A DNA stretch of 64,000 bases from contig NZ_SGWV01000007.1 in NCBI RefSeq assembly GCF_004216565.1, positions 1,106,215-1,170,214 of the forward strand, written 5' to 3'. The notes beneath the pieces are model-generated. The model was not told where the DNA came from and did no database searches. It worked only from the letters and a program-made list of their open reading frames with translations. Source of the stretch: Sphaerotilus mobilis. GTDB lineage: Bacteria; Pseudomonadota; Gammaproteobacteria; Burkholderiales; Burkholderiaceae_C. Positions 51,135-60,400 of this stretch are shown here, in pieces (position 1 is the stretch's first letter; each line of letters starts with the position of its first letter). The translations under genes were made by a program, and so were the position numbers.

Positions 51135-52361
51135 TCAGGAACAAGCTCGCCACCCCAGCTGCCCCGACAGGCTGCGCCGGTCGGCGCTCAGGCGATCCGT
51201 TGCCAGGCCGATCGTCCAGCCCGAGCAGGCCGTCGACCCGGGGCCGGATGCGCTGCCCATCGCCTGCGTGAAGACCTGCCACGTCAAGCCCCAGCGCCGG
51301 ACCGGCCAGCGCGGGCCCAAGGCCGTCCACTCGACCGCGTGGGCCGGAGACAGCCGTGTCAGCCAGCCGAACTGGGGGCCACCGAAGCCGGACGCACCGC
51401 CGCGTGTCGTCCAGGACAGGTGGTGCCGTGCGGACGCCCGCCATTCCAGCCGCAGCTGCGACCCGGCCGGCGCGGCAGCCCAGGCCCGGCGAGCGCGCAC
51501 CTGCCCTTGCATCAACGGAGCCAGCATCACGCGGCCGTCGGCGTCGCGCTGTTCGGTGTCGGTGGAGACGACGGTCTGCTCTTCGACGATGCCGCGCCAG
51601 CGCAGCCAGCCCAGGTCATGCACAGAGGCGGTCAATTGCCAGTCGGGCGCGAACCGCCAGCGCAGGCCGCCGGCCAGCAACAGGGCCTGACCGTGCGGGT
51701 CGGGCGGCGCGAGGAAGGGGGCGACCTGGCGGTCGTCCCGTCGCCAGCTCTGCAGGTGCACGGCGTAGCGGCCGTCGGCCGGGTCCTGCACCACCTCGCC
51801 GGACCAGCGCTGCTCGATCCAGCGTGTGAGCTGCAGGCCTTGAACCTCCAACCAGCCGGAGCCAGCATCGGCCTCGGCATCGAGGCTTCCGGCCTGCCAG
51901 CCGAGCGCCAGACCACGCCCGGCAAAGCCGACCGCGCGGGCGTCCACGTTCCAGGCCCGGTGTTGCGGGGAGGCCGCCGTATCCCGTTCGACATGCCCGA
52001 TCAGGTCCAGCGTTGACGCGTCGACCCGGATGTCGACGCGGCTGCGCGCCAGGGCGCCGAGCGTCCACGCGCCCCAGCGGCGCTCGGCGCGAACCTCGTC
52101 ATCGATCCAGGCCCGGTTGCGACCGGGCCGGGGGTCGAGGCGGCGCCGCACCTCGTCGTCATCGCCATGGGCCCGCAGGGGCGCGGCATCGTCGTGGTGA
52201 TCCAGTCGGATGCCCAACACCCAGGCATCGGCCGGTGCATCGGATGGCCCCTCGCCGGCCTGCACGGGCATGACCAGGACCAATAGCCCGCCGGCCACCC
52301 AGCTGACCACCCGACCGACCACCGAGCGGCGGTGGCCCGGATGCCCGGGCCCTGCCGTCAA
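51135..52361 (-). CDS. Exported protein, possible outer-membrane beta-barrel
   Basis: A 408-residue unknown protein with an N-terminal export signal (VVSWVAGGLLVLVMPVQAGE). The mature region is rich in alternating short strands with aromatic girdle residues, for example WGAWTLGALARSRVDIRVD, GLALGWQAGSLDAEADAGSG, LRWRFAPDWQLTASVHDLGW, QLRLEWRASARHHLSWTTRG, suggesting a beta-barrel. The C-terminus ends LSGQLGWRACS rather than in Phe, which weakens the outer-membrane barrel call. Overlaps the lipoprotein gene by 4 bp. No family recognised. Confidence 0.55.
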   Translation of the reverse strand: MTAGPGHPGHRRSVVGRVVSWVAGGLLVLVMPVQAGEGPSDAPADAWVLGIRLDHHDDAAPLRAHGDDDEVRRRLDPRPGRNRAWIDDEVRAERRWGAWTLGALARSRVDIRVDASTLDLIGHVERDTAASPQHRAWNVDARAVGFAGRGLALGWQAGSLDAEADAGSGWLEVQGLQLTRWIEQRWSGEVVQDPADGRYAVHLQSWRRDDRQVAPFLAPPDPHGQALLLAGGLRWRFAPDWQLTASVHDLGWLRWRGIVEEQTVVSTDTEQRDADGRVMLAPLMQGQVRARRAWAAAPAGSQLRLEWRASARHHLSWTTRGGASGFGGPQFGWLTRLSPAHAVEWTALGPRWPVRRWGLTWQVFTQAMGSASGPGSTACSGWTIGLATDRLSADRRSLSGQLGWRACS

Positions 52362-54979
52362 AGGCCGAGGTCCAGCGACTCGAAGCTGCCGTCGACGTAG
52401 CTGGCACGCCGCCGGTCGAGGTCGATCGTGCCGACCTGCCGTTGTCCGCTGCCTTGGCGGATCGCCGTGCTGCGCTGGTGCGGTTGCAGCGTCAACGTCA
52501 CGTCCTGGACCGTCTCATGCAGCGTCCACGTCTGCGCGCCCAGCGCATCGACGCTGGCCGACAGCTGGATGTTGACCTTGGCCGCCGAGGCCGTGCCCAT
52601 GCGCAGGGTGCCGGTGAGCGAGGTCGGGTTGGCCTCGTTGGACGCCTTGGACGTGTTCAGGCTCAGGAAAAACGGCGGCTTGCCATCGGTCGGCGTCACG
52701 GTGCCGGAGAAGTCCGCGGCGATGCGATAGGCCGGGTTGCTGGCGCTGACCGGCAAGGTCACGTCGTGCTGGTCATAGCCGGTGGTCGACATCGACAGGT
52801 CGGCGGTGATCCAGTGTCGGGCGACGCCGGCCTGGATCTGGTCGAGCCTGCCGTTGAACATCAGGCTCGTTGCATCCCTTTGAAACCCCGAACGGTCCCA
52901 GCCGCTGCTGTTGACGGTCAAGGTGCCGCTCAAGGCAGCGCCGGGCGTGGTCCACGACAGGCCGAAACGGGCGGTGTTTATCTCGCGCCCGGTGGCGGTC
53001 TGGCCGCTGATCGGGCGGGAGCCGTCCTCGTTGGCGGCGACAAACGTGATCTGGCTGTTCGGGGCGATCGCCAAGGTGCCGATGGGCGTGCTGGCGGCTG
53101 CGCTGGCATAGACCTTCACCTCGCCGCTCACGGTGGCGATGCTGCTCACGCTGCCGTCGTCCCGGGCGGTCAGCGTGACGGACTGGCGGTCACTGAGCAG
53201 CGCGCCGTTGACGCCGTCGATCAGGCCGGGCATCTCACCCGTGACCTCCACCACAAGGCCCGCAGGGACCGAGGACGAGGGCGAGACGATGATCGAGCCG
53301 GAGTACCCACGGGCCGTGCCGTCGGGCTTCAGCTGGAGATCGACCCGCTCGTCCACAACCTCGGCTTGGGCGTTGCACCCCGAAAGGCTCCACGGAAAGA
53401 CGCTGCCGGTGCACGTTCGCGCGCGGACCCGCTTGGAGGCGGACGTCGTGTAGTCGAACTGCAGATTCCCGGCGCTGGTGACCCCCTTGGGCGTGATCGT
53501 GTAGCCGTGTCGCCAGTCCGTGAGGCGGATCGTGCCGGGGGTCATGCCGTTGGGCTGGACACGTTCGATCTCGGTGCGCACGGAAGACCGGCAACCGATG
53601 AAGGCGACGTCCTCCTTTGAGGTCGCAACCACATTGGGGGCCTTGTAGAGCATGCAACCAATCGCGTTGTCCGCCCAGGTGCCGCCGTGTGGCCAGTAGG
53701 TGCCGTTCGTCTCCAAGGTGCGGTCATACCCGTCCGCGAGACCGGGCCGGGCGCCCTTGCTCATCACGTCCGACCGGCCGGCCATGTGGTCCTCATAGAG
53801 CCGGATGCCCAGCTTGATCGCCGCCAGATCCTGCTCCACCTGGTCCAGCGGCACCTGTGCGCCGGTCACGGCGGCCTCGAAGGCCTGTGCATCCTGGTTG
53901 AGCCGTCCGCTCCCCGCCGTGCCACCGCGCGACATCCAGCCGTCCATCGACGTGCGCATGGCCGCGAACATGGCCTTGGCGGCGGCCACGCCCGTGACCG
54001 TCTGGTCGACCGATGCCACCTCGCAGGGGTTGGTCAGGCTGCCGGGCACGCAGGCCAGCCTTTGGGTCACGCCGTCGACCGTCTGAGACACATCAACCGC
54101 GTTCGTCACGGTCGAATTGCCGGCCACGGTGCTCACCGCCGCCGAGAGCTTTGCGCCCACATCGACCTCGCCAAGCTGGAGCTGGACGCTGTCGAGCTGC
54201 GCGGCGTCGGCGAGCTTGCCGACCGTGCAAGCCATGGCCGCACCGGCATCGGTCTGCCCGCATCCCAGCGCCGCCGACTGGGTCGCCAGTTGCGAGACGG
54301 CTGCCAGCATCAGGCCATAGGCATTGACCGCCGTGCTGTTGGCGACCGCGATGCCATTGACATCGGTCGCCACCGGATCGAAGCCCAGCAACTGCGTCAC
54401 CGCGCTTTTGCCCTGGTCGATGCTGGCCTTGTCGAGCTTGTCGGCACCCGACTCGGCCGCGTTGACCAGCATCTCGGTGTAGGGCGTGATGCTGACGGGC
54501 AAGGGCGACGGCGTGTCCGCCACCTGCGGCACGATGGCCGAGCGCATCTCGAAGCCCGTGGGCAAGGGCACAACCTGGCGGCTGAGTTCATCGGTGTGCA
54601 CGGTCTTGTCGACCACCTGGGCACGCACGATCACCGGGCTGCCCAGCGGCGCATCGAAGGCGGGCAAGGTGTAGCGTCCGCCCGCCACGGTGATGCCACG
54701 GGCCAGCACGGTGGCCGTGTCGACCACGCCGTCCTTGACCGGATGGGCCGTCACGACGGCACCGACCATCACGCCTTTGGACACCACGCCGGTCAGCGTG
54801 ACCTTGCCCGTGGTGACCGTGTTCTGGGTCCCGGAGGTCGAGTCATTCTTGGATGACCCGCCGCCGCAGCCTGCCAGCGTCAAGGTCCATGCCAAGGCCG
54901 CTGCCACGGCCATGGCGCGACGGCGGCGGGTGGTCGGCCGAGCGCGATCGCTGCGGCACGTCAGTGGCTCTTGGATCAT
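52358..54979 (-). CDS. Large lipoprotein of unknown function
   Basis: An 873-residue lipoprotein. After a basic N-terminus, ALAWTLTLAGCGGGSSKND shows a lipobox L-A-G-C. TLTGVVSKGVMVGAVVTAHP and ITVAGGRYTLPAFDAPLGSP form a carboxypeptidase-regulatory-like beta domain; a helical middle (YTEMLVNAAESGADKLDKAS) and a beta-rich C-terminal half follow (LTVNSSGWDRSGFQRDATSL). Several paired cysteines suggest disulfides. Coupled downstream to the beta-barrel candidate and 35 bp after the MotB-like gene, so the three probably act in the envelope together. An ATG at 54913 (MAVAAALAW) would also keep the signal peptide. Confidence 0.65.
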   Translation of the reverse strand: MIQEPLTCRSDRARPTTRRRRAMAVAAALAWTLTLAGCGGGSSKNDSTSGTQNTVTTGKVTLTGVVSKGVMVGAVVTAHPVKDGVVDTATVLARGITVAGGRYTLPAFDAPLGSPVIVRAQVVDKTVHTDELSRQVVPLPTGFEMRSAIVPQVADTPSPLPVSITPYTEMLVNAAESGADKLDKASIDQGKSAVTQLLGFDPVATDVNGIAVANSTAVNAYGLMLAAVSQLATQSAALGCGQTDAGAAMACTVGKLADAAQLDSVQLQLGEVDVGAKLSAAVSTVAGNSTVTNAVDVSQTVDGVTQRLACVPGSLTNPCEVASVDQTVTGVAAAKAMFAAMRTSMDGWMSRGGTAGSGRLNQDAQAFEAAVTGAQVPLDQVEQDLAAIKLGIRLYEDHMAGRSDVMSKGARPGLADGYDRTLETNGTYWPHGGTWADNAIGCMLYKAPNVVATSKEDVAFIGCRSSVRTEIERVQPNGMTPGTIRLTDWRHGYTITPKGVTSAGNLQFDYTTSASKRVRARTCTGSVFPWSLSGCNAQAEVVDERVDLQLKPDGTARGYSGSIIVSPSSSVPAGLVVEVTGEMPGLIDGVNGALLSDRQSVTLTARDDGSVSSIATVSGEVKVYASAAASTPIGTLAIAPNSQITFVAANEDGSRPISGQTATGREINTARFGLSWTTPGAALSGTLTVNSSGWDRSGFQRDATSLMFNGRLDQIQAGVARHWITADLSMSTTGYDQHDVTLPVSASNPAYRIAADFSGTVTPTDGKPPFFLSLNTSKASNEANPTSLTGTLRMGTASAAKVNIQLSASVDALGAQTWTLHETVQDVTLTLQPHQRSTAIRQGSGQRQVGTIDLDRRRASYVDGSFESLDLGL

Positions 54980-55014
54980 GGTCGTGCCCTGTGTCGTGGA
55001 GGAGATTCGGCCGA

Positions 55015-55854
55015 TCAGTTCGACGCGGCCGGCGTGGCGGCCACAGGCGCAATCACCGTGATGCGCACCGACAGCGCTTCGGTGCCCTTGACCTCGGACG
55101 TCGGCACGATGAACACACGCTGCTGCAGGGCGTCACGCGGCACACCGGCCACGCCCATCAGGCGGTTGCGAACAGCGGTGACGCGGTAATAGGCCATGCG
55201 CGAGGACTCGCTCAGGCCCTCGGCAGCTTCTGCGGAGATCAGGTAGCGCTGGCCCGGGTTGGCCTGGGTGTCGAAGTGACGGGCGAACAACTGCGCGAGC
55301 CGGTCGGCCTCTTCGGCATTCAGGTCCAGAGCGCCCGGCTTGAAGTTCACGATCAGCGCCGTGGGCCGCAAAGAGAACTCCTGCACGCCCTTCGGATCGG
55401 CCACCGGCTTGGGCTGCGTGGCCTCGACCGTCTGCTCGCCCTTGGCGTCCTTGACCTCGCGCTCTTCCTTGGCCTGCGGCGGGTTCAGGACGGGCTTGTA
55501 GCGTTGCTCGGCGAGGAAGAGCTTCTTCTTCAGCTCGTCGACCATCTTGGTCATGTCCTCCAGCGTCGGCTGGTTCGGACGCCGGTCGGCCTCGCCGGGC
55601 AAAGGCTGCTTCTCGTTGGGATAGAGCATCGGCGCAGGGGTCGGATCGATCGGCTGATCGGTCACCGGACCTTGTTGCGTCTGCATCGCATCAAACCGCG
55701 CACGGGCCGAAAAGAAGATCACGGCCATCGCCAGGATGACGATCAGCAGGATCAGGAACATGACCATGTTGACGAGGGTGTCGACATAGCCGGGCCAGAA
55801 GTTGTGATCTTCTTCGGCATCGATCGAATGGGACGCAGCGGACATCGGGTTCAC
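55015..55854 (-). CDS. MotB/OmpA-like inner-membrane protein
   Basis: A 279-residue protein with one N-terminal membrane helix in a MotB-like context (FWPGYVDTLVNMVMFLILLI, VILAMAVIFFSARARF): the Asp in GYVDTLVNM sits where the MotB proton-channel Asp is found. A coiled/linker segment (LEDMTKMVDELKKKLFLAEQ) leads to an OmpA-like periplasmic domain, FKPGALDLNAEEADRLAQLF and AYYRVTAVRNRLMGVAGV. There is no MotA/ExbB partner in the window. In Salmonella SPI-4 a MotAB-like pair (SiiAB) energises a giant type I-secreted adhesin; the nearby adhesin makes a similar role conceivable here. Confidence 0.75.
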   Translation of the reverse strand: MNPMSAASHSIDAEEDHNFWPGYVDTLVNMVMFLILLIVILAMAVIFFSARARFDAMQTQQGPVTDQPIDPTPAPMLYPNEKQPLPGEADRRPNQPTLEDMTKMVDELKKKLFLAEQRYKPVLNPPQAKEEREVKDAKGEQTVEATQPKPVADPKGVQEFSLRPTALIVNFKPGALDLNAEEADRLAQLFARHFDTQANPGQRYLISAEAAEGLSESSRMAYYRVTAVRNRLMGVAGVPRDALQQRVFIVPTSEVKGTEALSVRITVIAPVAATPAASN

Positions 55855-55922
55855 CTGTGTGGCAAGAAGACAGCAAGGCCGCGTCTCGGCCCAGGACAGG
55901 CCGATGCGGGAAACGTGGTCAG

Positions 55923-55957
55923 GGGATCAGAGGATCAGAGGGTCAGTGGGTCAGTGG
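55923..55957. repeat. Degenerate 8-9 bp tandem repeats
   Basis: Four near-copies of GGATCAGAG/GGTCAGTGG lie between the MotB-like gene and the 3' end of the gene upstream of it. Non-coding. Confidence 0.65.
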
Positions 55958-55974
55958 CGCAAGGGATCAGACGA

Positions 55975-56451
55975 TCAGCGCTTGGCACCCGATGCCGGCA
56001 GGCTGTTGCCAGCCTCGATGTGCACGACCTCGTGGCGCGTCTCAGCGTCCACGTCGACCAGGGGATCGGTCTTGCGGGGCCGGCCACCCTTGGCCCCGTT
56101 CAGGCGTGCCGCACGCGACTTGGCGGCTGACTTGGATTGCCCGCCGAGGCGACCGATCGCGGCCATCCATTCCGGGCTGTGATTGAGCAGCGATTCACCG
56201 CCTTCACGCTCAAGCCGCACAGCCTCTCGACGGGCCTGAACATGACGCCGCATGCCATCGGCAGCCCCCTGGGAGGTGCCCGGCGCGAGCAAGGTCCGGA
56301 TCGTGGGCAAATCGGCGTTCAGCGTGGACGGTGCAACGGCCTCGACAGGCTGTTGCGGCGGCAGGCCCACAGTCATCGGCAAGGTCGTGCGGCGCTTGGT
56401 GGTCAACGGATCAACCGCGTGCACCTCCAGGTGCTTCTGCATGTTTGGCAT
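55975..56451 (-). CDS. Unknown protein with AT-hook-like GGRPRK tail motif
   Basis: A 158-residue soluble protein, starting MPNMQKHLEVHAVDPLTTKR with a strong AGGAG ribosome-binding site before the ATG at 56451. The N-terminal half is Pro/Leu-rich without a domain. The C-terminal half has a helix (ADGMRRHVQARREAVRLERE), then GRLGGQSKSAAKSRAARLNG followed by AKGGRPRK, a basic motif resembling an AT-hook and common in small DNA-associated proteins. It may bind DNA. The frame is open further upstream but lacks a ribosome-binding site there. Lies between the DUF2442 and MotB-like genes. Confidence 0.6.
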   Translation of the reverse strand: MPNMQKHLEVHAVDPLTTKRRTTLPMTVGLPPQQPVEAVAPSTLNADLPTIRTLLAPGTSQGAADGMRRHVQARREAVRLEREGGESLLNHSPEWMAAIGRLGGQSKSAAKSRAARLNGAKGGRPRKTDPLVDVDAETRHEVVHIEAGNSLPASGAKR

Positions 56452-56530
56452 GGATCGTCTCCTCTTGACGATGACGTGAAAGAAAAGGTGCGCGGGGATC
56501 GGGCGGGCAGCGCCAGGGCCTCCCGCGCCT

Positions 56531-57094
56531 TCAGTCGTTCGACAGGGCCGGGCGTGTACGCGCCTTGCGGTTGGGGGTCGCCTTGGACACGCTCGGCACG
56601 TTGGGTGCGGCAATCCGGAAGGCCTGCTGGCGCATCCATCCGGGTGAACCCAAGATGCCTCGCATCAGGTCAGGCAAAGACACGCGCGCCCGCATGCGGG
56701 GCCAATGAAGTTGCTGACCGTCGGCTTCGATCCAGACCTGCCGCAGTTCGATGGCGCGTGCGCTTGCCAGCGCCTGAACCCGGCTGGCTGGGAAGACGAA
56801 GGCACAGTGGTTGTCGAGCCCGACATGGATCAGACCCCCGCTCATGTAGCTGACGAAAACGGCGCGGGGCAAGGGCATCAACAACGGGCCCGTGGCCCGG
56901 CGCTCGCGTGTCAGGCCCGAACCAACCGAGGTGCCTGACGTGCCCGACGTGCCCGGGATGCCCGCATCGATCGGGTCGCCCGATCGATGCCCAACCGTTG
57001 ACTTGAGCGCAGGCATCCGGACCTGCAGAGGCTCGTGAGCCTCTTCATGCGGCGCATGGCAGATGTGCTGGTCGTCGTCCTCTGTCATGGTCAT
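56531..57094 (-). CDS. DUF2442 domain protein
   Basis: A 187-residue protein starting MTMTEDDDQHICHAPHEEAH. Residues ~60-80 are a GTSGTSGTS-type linker. The region PRAVFVSYMSGGLIHVGLDN, HCAFVFPASRVQALASARAI, ELRQVWIEADGQQLHWPRMR matches DUF2442 (strand pair, then helix, then GxxxxWPxxxxxxS). The final basic tail (SVSKATPNRKARTRPAL) is extra. DUF2442 proteins often occur beside small partner genes and have been suspected of toxin-antitoxin-like roles; the neighbouring GGRPRK protein could be the partner. Start at 57094 is chosen because upstream codons run into the control region. Confidence 0.72.
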   Translation of the reverse strand: MTMTEDDDQHICHAPHEEAHEPLQVRMPALKSTVGHRSGDPIDAGIPGTSGTSGTSVGSGLTRERRATGPLLMPLPRAVFVSYMSGGLIHVGLDNHCAFVFPASRVQALASARAIELRQVWIEADGQQLHWPRMRARVSLPDLMRGILGSPGWMRQQAFRIAAPNVPSVSKATPNRKARTRPALSND

Positions 57095-57363
57095 GTGCGT
57101 GTTCCCGCTGTTGCCCCATCCCGCAGTGCAATCGGCCATGACCGTCTTTGAAAAAGAACCGGTCAAGTGAGCATTTCCGGTCAGTCTCAATGAGGGCGAA
57201 CGGCCCTTCAATGACATGTATGGGTAGGAATCACACCGAATCAGGCAGGCGACGAACGCACACTCGCGCGCCTGCCGAATCACGGGAAGGCCGATGAACA
57301 CGAGCGTCTGGCCATGCAGCGGCGGCAGCAGGGTCGCAAGCAATGGCATGCGCACGACCATCC
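57095..57363 (-). promoter_or_regulatory. Control region before the DUF2442 gene
   Basis: About 270 bases between the adhesin terminator and the DUF2442 start. Two direct copies of CCGGTCA (plus strand 57159-57165 and 57177-57183) lie 18 bases apart, a possible activator or repressor site. TTGACC is read on the minus strand across 57160-57165, with only a poor -10. No gene is supported. Confidence 0.35.
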
Positions 57364-57395
57364 AGAAAAAAGAAAGGGGCCGTTGGCCCCTTTCT
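57364..57395 (-). terminator. Rho-independent terminator after the adhesin gene
   Basis: On the minus strand GAAAGGGGCC (57394-57385) pairs perfectly with GGCCCCTTTC (57381-57372) around a three-base loop and is followed by TTTTTT. It lies 18 bases after the adhesin stop. Confidence 0.9.
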
Positions 57396-57412
57396 CGATC
57401 AGCGTGCTGCCG

Positions 57413-60400
57413 TCAAACGATCAGCCAGTTCGACCCCGTCCACTTCGTGGCCAGGTCCATCGTCGCGGCGTTGTACGTGATGCCACGCAGGTAGATGGTC
57501 TGCGTCACCGAGCTGCCGCCGACGCCGTCCACGTCGATCACGAGCTTGACGCCGCCACCGCCCAAAGTCGATCCGAGCCCCATGCTGGTGTTGATCTCAC
57601 CGGCTGTTGCGGCACTGACCGTGACCCAGTTCGCCAAGCCGGTGATGCTGAGCGCCGCATGGTTCTCCAGCAAACCAGAGATGTCCAACTTCATACTGGA
57701 TGCGTTCCAGTCCCGGATCTCATCGGCCGCACCGGTGCTGCCCGCATCGCCGCGCTGCCAGACGAAGGTGTCATTGTTGGCGCCGTTGGAACCTCCGCCA
57801 TTGCCCCACATGAGGTCGTTGCCTTGGCCGCCTACGATTCGATCGCTGCCGTTGCCGCCTGCGATCTTGTCGTGGCCCCTGCCGCCATGAATCACGTCAT
57901 CACCCACGCCGGATGTCAATCCGGTAAAGGTCGTGCCACTGTTGAGGAGCTTCGAATCCATCTGCGAGTAGACCGAACCCACATTTGCAGCAGAGTTTTG
58001 GCCACTGGCTGGCGTGTTGAACTGCCAAGAGCCCACGGAACTGAGCGTGTCCTCCACGATCACGGCATTGGTGTTGAGCCCGTCCTTTTGAACGCCTGCG
58101 CCAAAGCCGCCGATTCGAAAGTTAAAGCCCGAAACAACATAGGTAGATGCAGAACCACCCGCTGTATTGCCCAGAAGCGCCGTTCCACCCGCTCCGTCGG
58201 CCAGACCACCCGCACCGCCTCCGCCGGTTGTGGATCCGACGGAAGTTGAAATGGAGTTCGATGATGACCATCTGCCATAGACATTGTTGCTGCCACCGCC
58301 ACCAAACTCACCAACAATACCAATGACGTTTGTGCCATCGGAAAATGGACTAACGTTTTCGCCATTAGCCCCATTGAATCCATCTCCGAAGATCAGATCA
58401 CTGCCGGCACCGCCAAAGATATGGTCGCTTGCTCCGCCTGCTGCGCCTCCGCTGATATTTCTGTTCGTGGTAGGCGAATTAGCACCGGAACCACCCGAAC
58501 CATCGCCGAAGATAACGTCATTTGCAGAGCCACCCATCAGTTTATCGGGCGCAGCTTGGCCGGCTTGAGCCACAACACCGTCAAATCGTGTATTCGAATA
58601 TACAGTGATGTCATTAACGCCCGATTGCGCTCCGTTGCCTGAGGCATCCCCATAAATCACCACCCGGTTGTCCGAGAACTTGAAATTCAAGGTGTTGGTG
58701 AACGAGGCCGAGCCGTTCCAGGTCGCTGCCTCACTGACCGTGAAGTCAACACGCGCAAATGCTCCGCCGGAGATCAAGCTGGCCGCGTCCTGGTTGTAGG
58801 CCAAGGTCACCAGACCACTGTTCACGTCCGCAAGCGACACGACTCCGCCAGACGACAGTGCGCTGCCGCTGAGGTAGACCGTCACGTTCGTTTCGTTGCT
58901 GAACGTCAAGGTCACGTCTTCGGGTCTGGCGGCGGCGGCTTGCAAGCCTTGCACCAATCCCAGGTGATTGAGCGTCAGAACCTCTCTCGCGCTGCTGCCA
59001 TTGACCAAGATGCTGTCGCCTGCGCCGTCGGAGCCACCGGTTCTGCCGTCCACCAAGATTTCTGTCATCGTCTTGGTCTTGGTGAACCAGTCCACCAACA
59101 GGGTCGTGGTGGACGCCGCCATGTTGCCGATGTTGGCCACATCCCTGCCTTCCGACTTGCGCACCTGGATATTGGCCACCGTGTACGAGCCTTCGGGCAG
59201 ATAAATGCGGGCCGCATTGGCATCGACCTTCACACCGTCCCAGGCCGAGCTGGCCTTGAGGCCTTCGGCTTTGCTCACCGACTCCCACGTGGCGCCACCG
59301 TTCAAGGTGTATTGCCACTGGGTGCCGCCGCCAGAGACCTTCAACACACCCGCAGCGGTGATGCCATCGCTGGCCGTACCGCCAATGCGTCCCGAATCGG
59401 CTTCAGCAGTATCGGCCAAGAGATCCAAGTACATGATCGTGACGACATCGAGGTCAACCGTGGCCGTTTCACTGGCGTTGCCAATCAGGTCGTAGCGCTT
59501 GAATCCAAATGTCACCGGAGACGACGGATCAAGTTCCGCCGTCGTGAATGTCAAGGCCTTTTCCAGTTGCTGCACTTGGGTGGCCGTGAAGGCCCCCCCG
59601 CCGTTCCTGCTCAAGGTCACCACAGAGCTGGCACCGGAGTAACTCCAGTTCACCCCACTCACCCCGGCCACAGTGACGTTGCTGGCGGACTGAGCGCTGC
59701 CGTTGAGCGTCAAGCTGATCGCACCGAGCTTCAGCACATCGGTGTTGATGGTCCCACCGATGCTCACCTCGATCGAGCTGATGTCGTCGTCGGCAGTCAG
59801 CGCCATCTTGGGCGCAATGGCGATATCCGCTGCTTCGTTTGACAGTTGTGCAAAGCGGCTTTGCGTGTCTGCGGTCGAATCATCCAGGTCCACACGAGAC
59901 ACCACCGAGTTGATGTTGACTGAATAGACGGCGCTGCGCGGCCCCAAGTTGCCCGCGCGGTCTGACACCGCTGCGGTGAGCGACTGCACGCCTTGGCTCA
60001 GTGCGGATGTGGTGATGGTCCAAATGGTTCCCGTGGGGCTGGCTTCACCGACCACGGTATCGCCCGAGAGGACAACCACCTTGTGGTTCTCCGGCAGAAC
60101 ATCGGACAGCGTGCCGCTCAGGGTTTGGGTGCCATCGTTACTGACAAACGTGCGGTTGATGGCAGCCAGCGACGTGGCCGAGCCCAACGTGGCGGCAGAA
60201 CCACCCGACACCTCGTTGGTCGAGTTGCTGCTGCCCAGCAGCCATGCACCCTTGCGGTTGGCATCGGAGCTGGAGACGGTCAGCATGTCCTGTGTGATTT
60301 GCGCTGCCGTGCGCTGTGTGTCCCACAGTTCGATGCTGCTCACGAGACCGTTGAAGCTGTTGTTGCTACCAGAGGAAGTGGTGGTCGCATCCTTGTGGTT

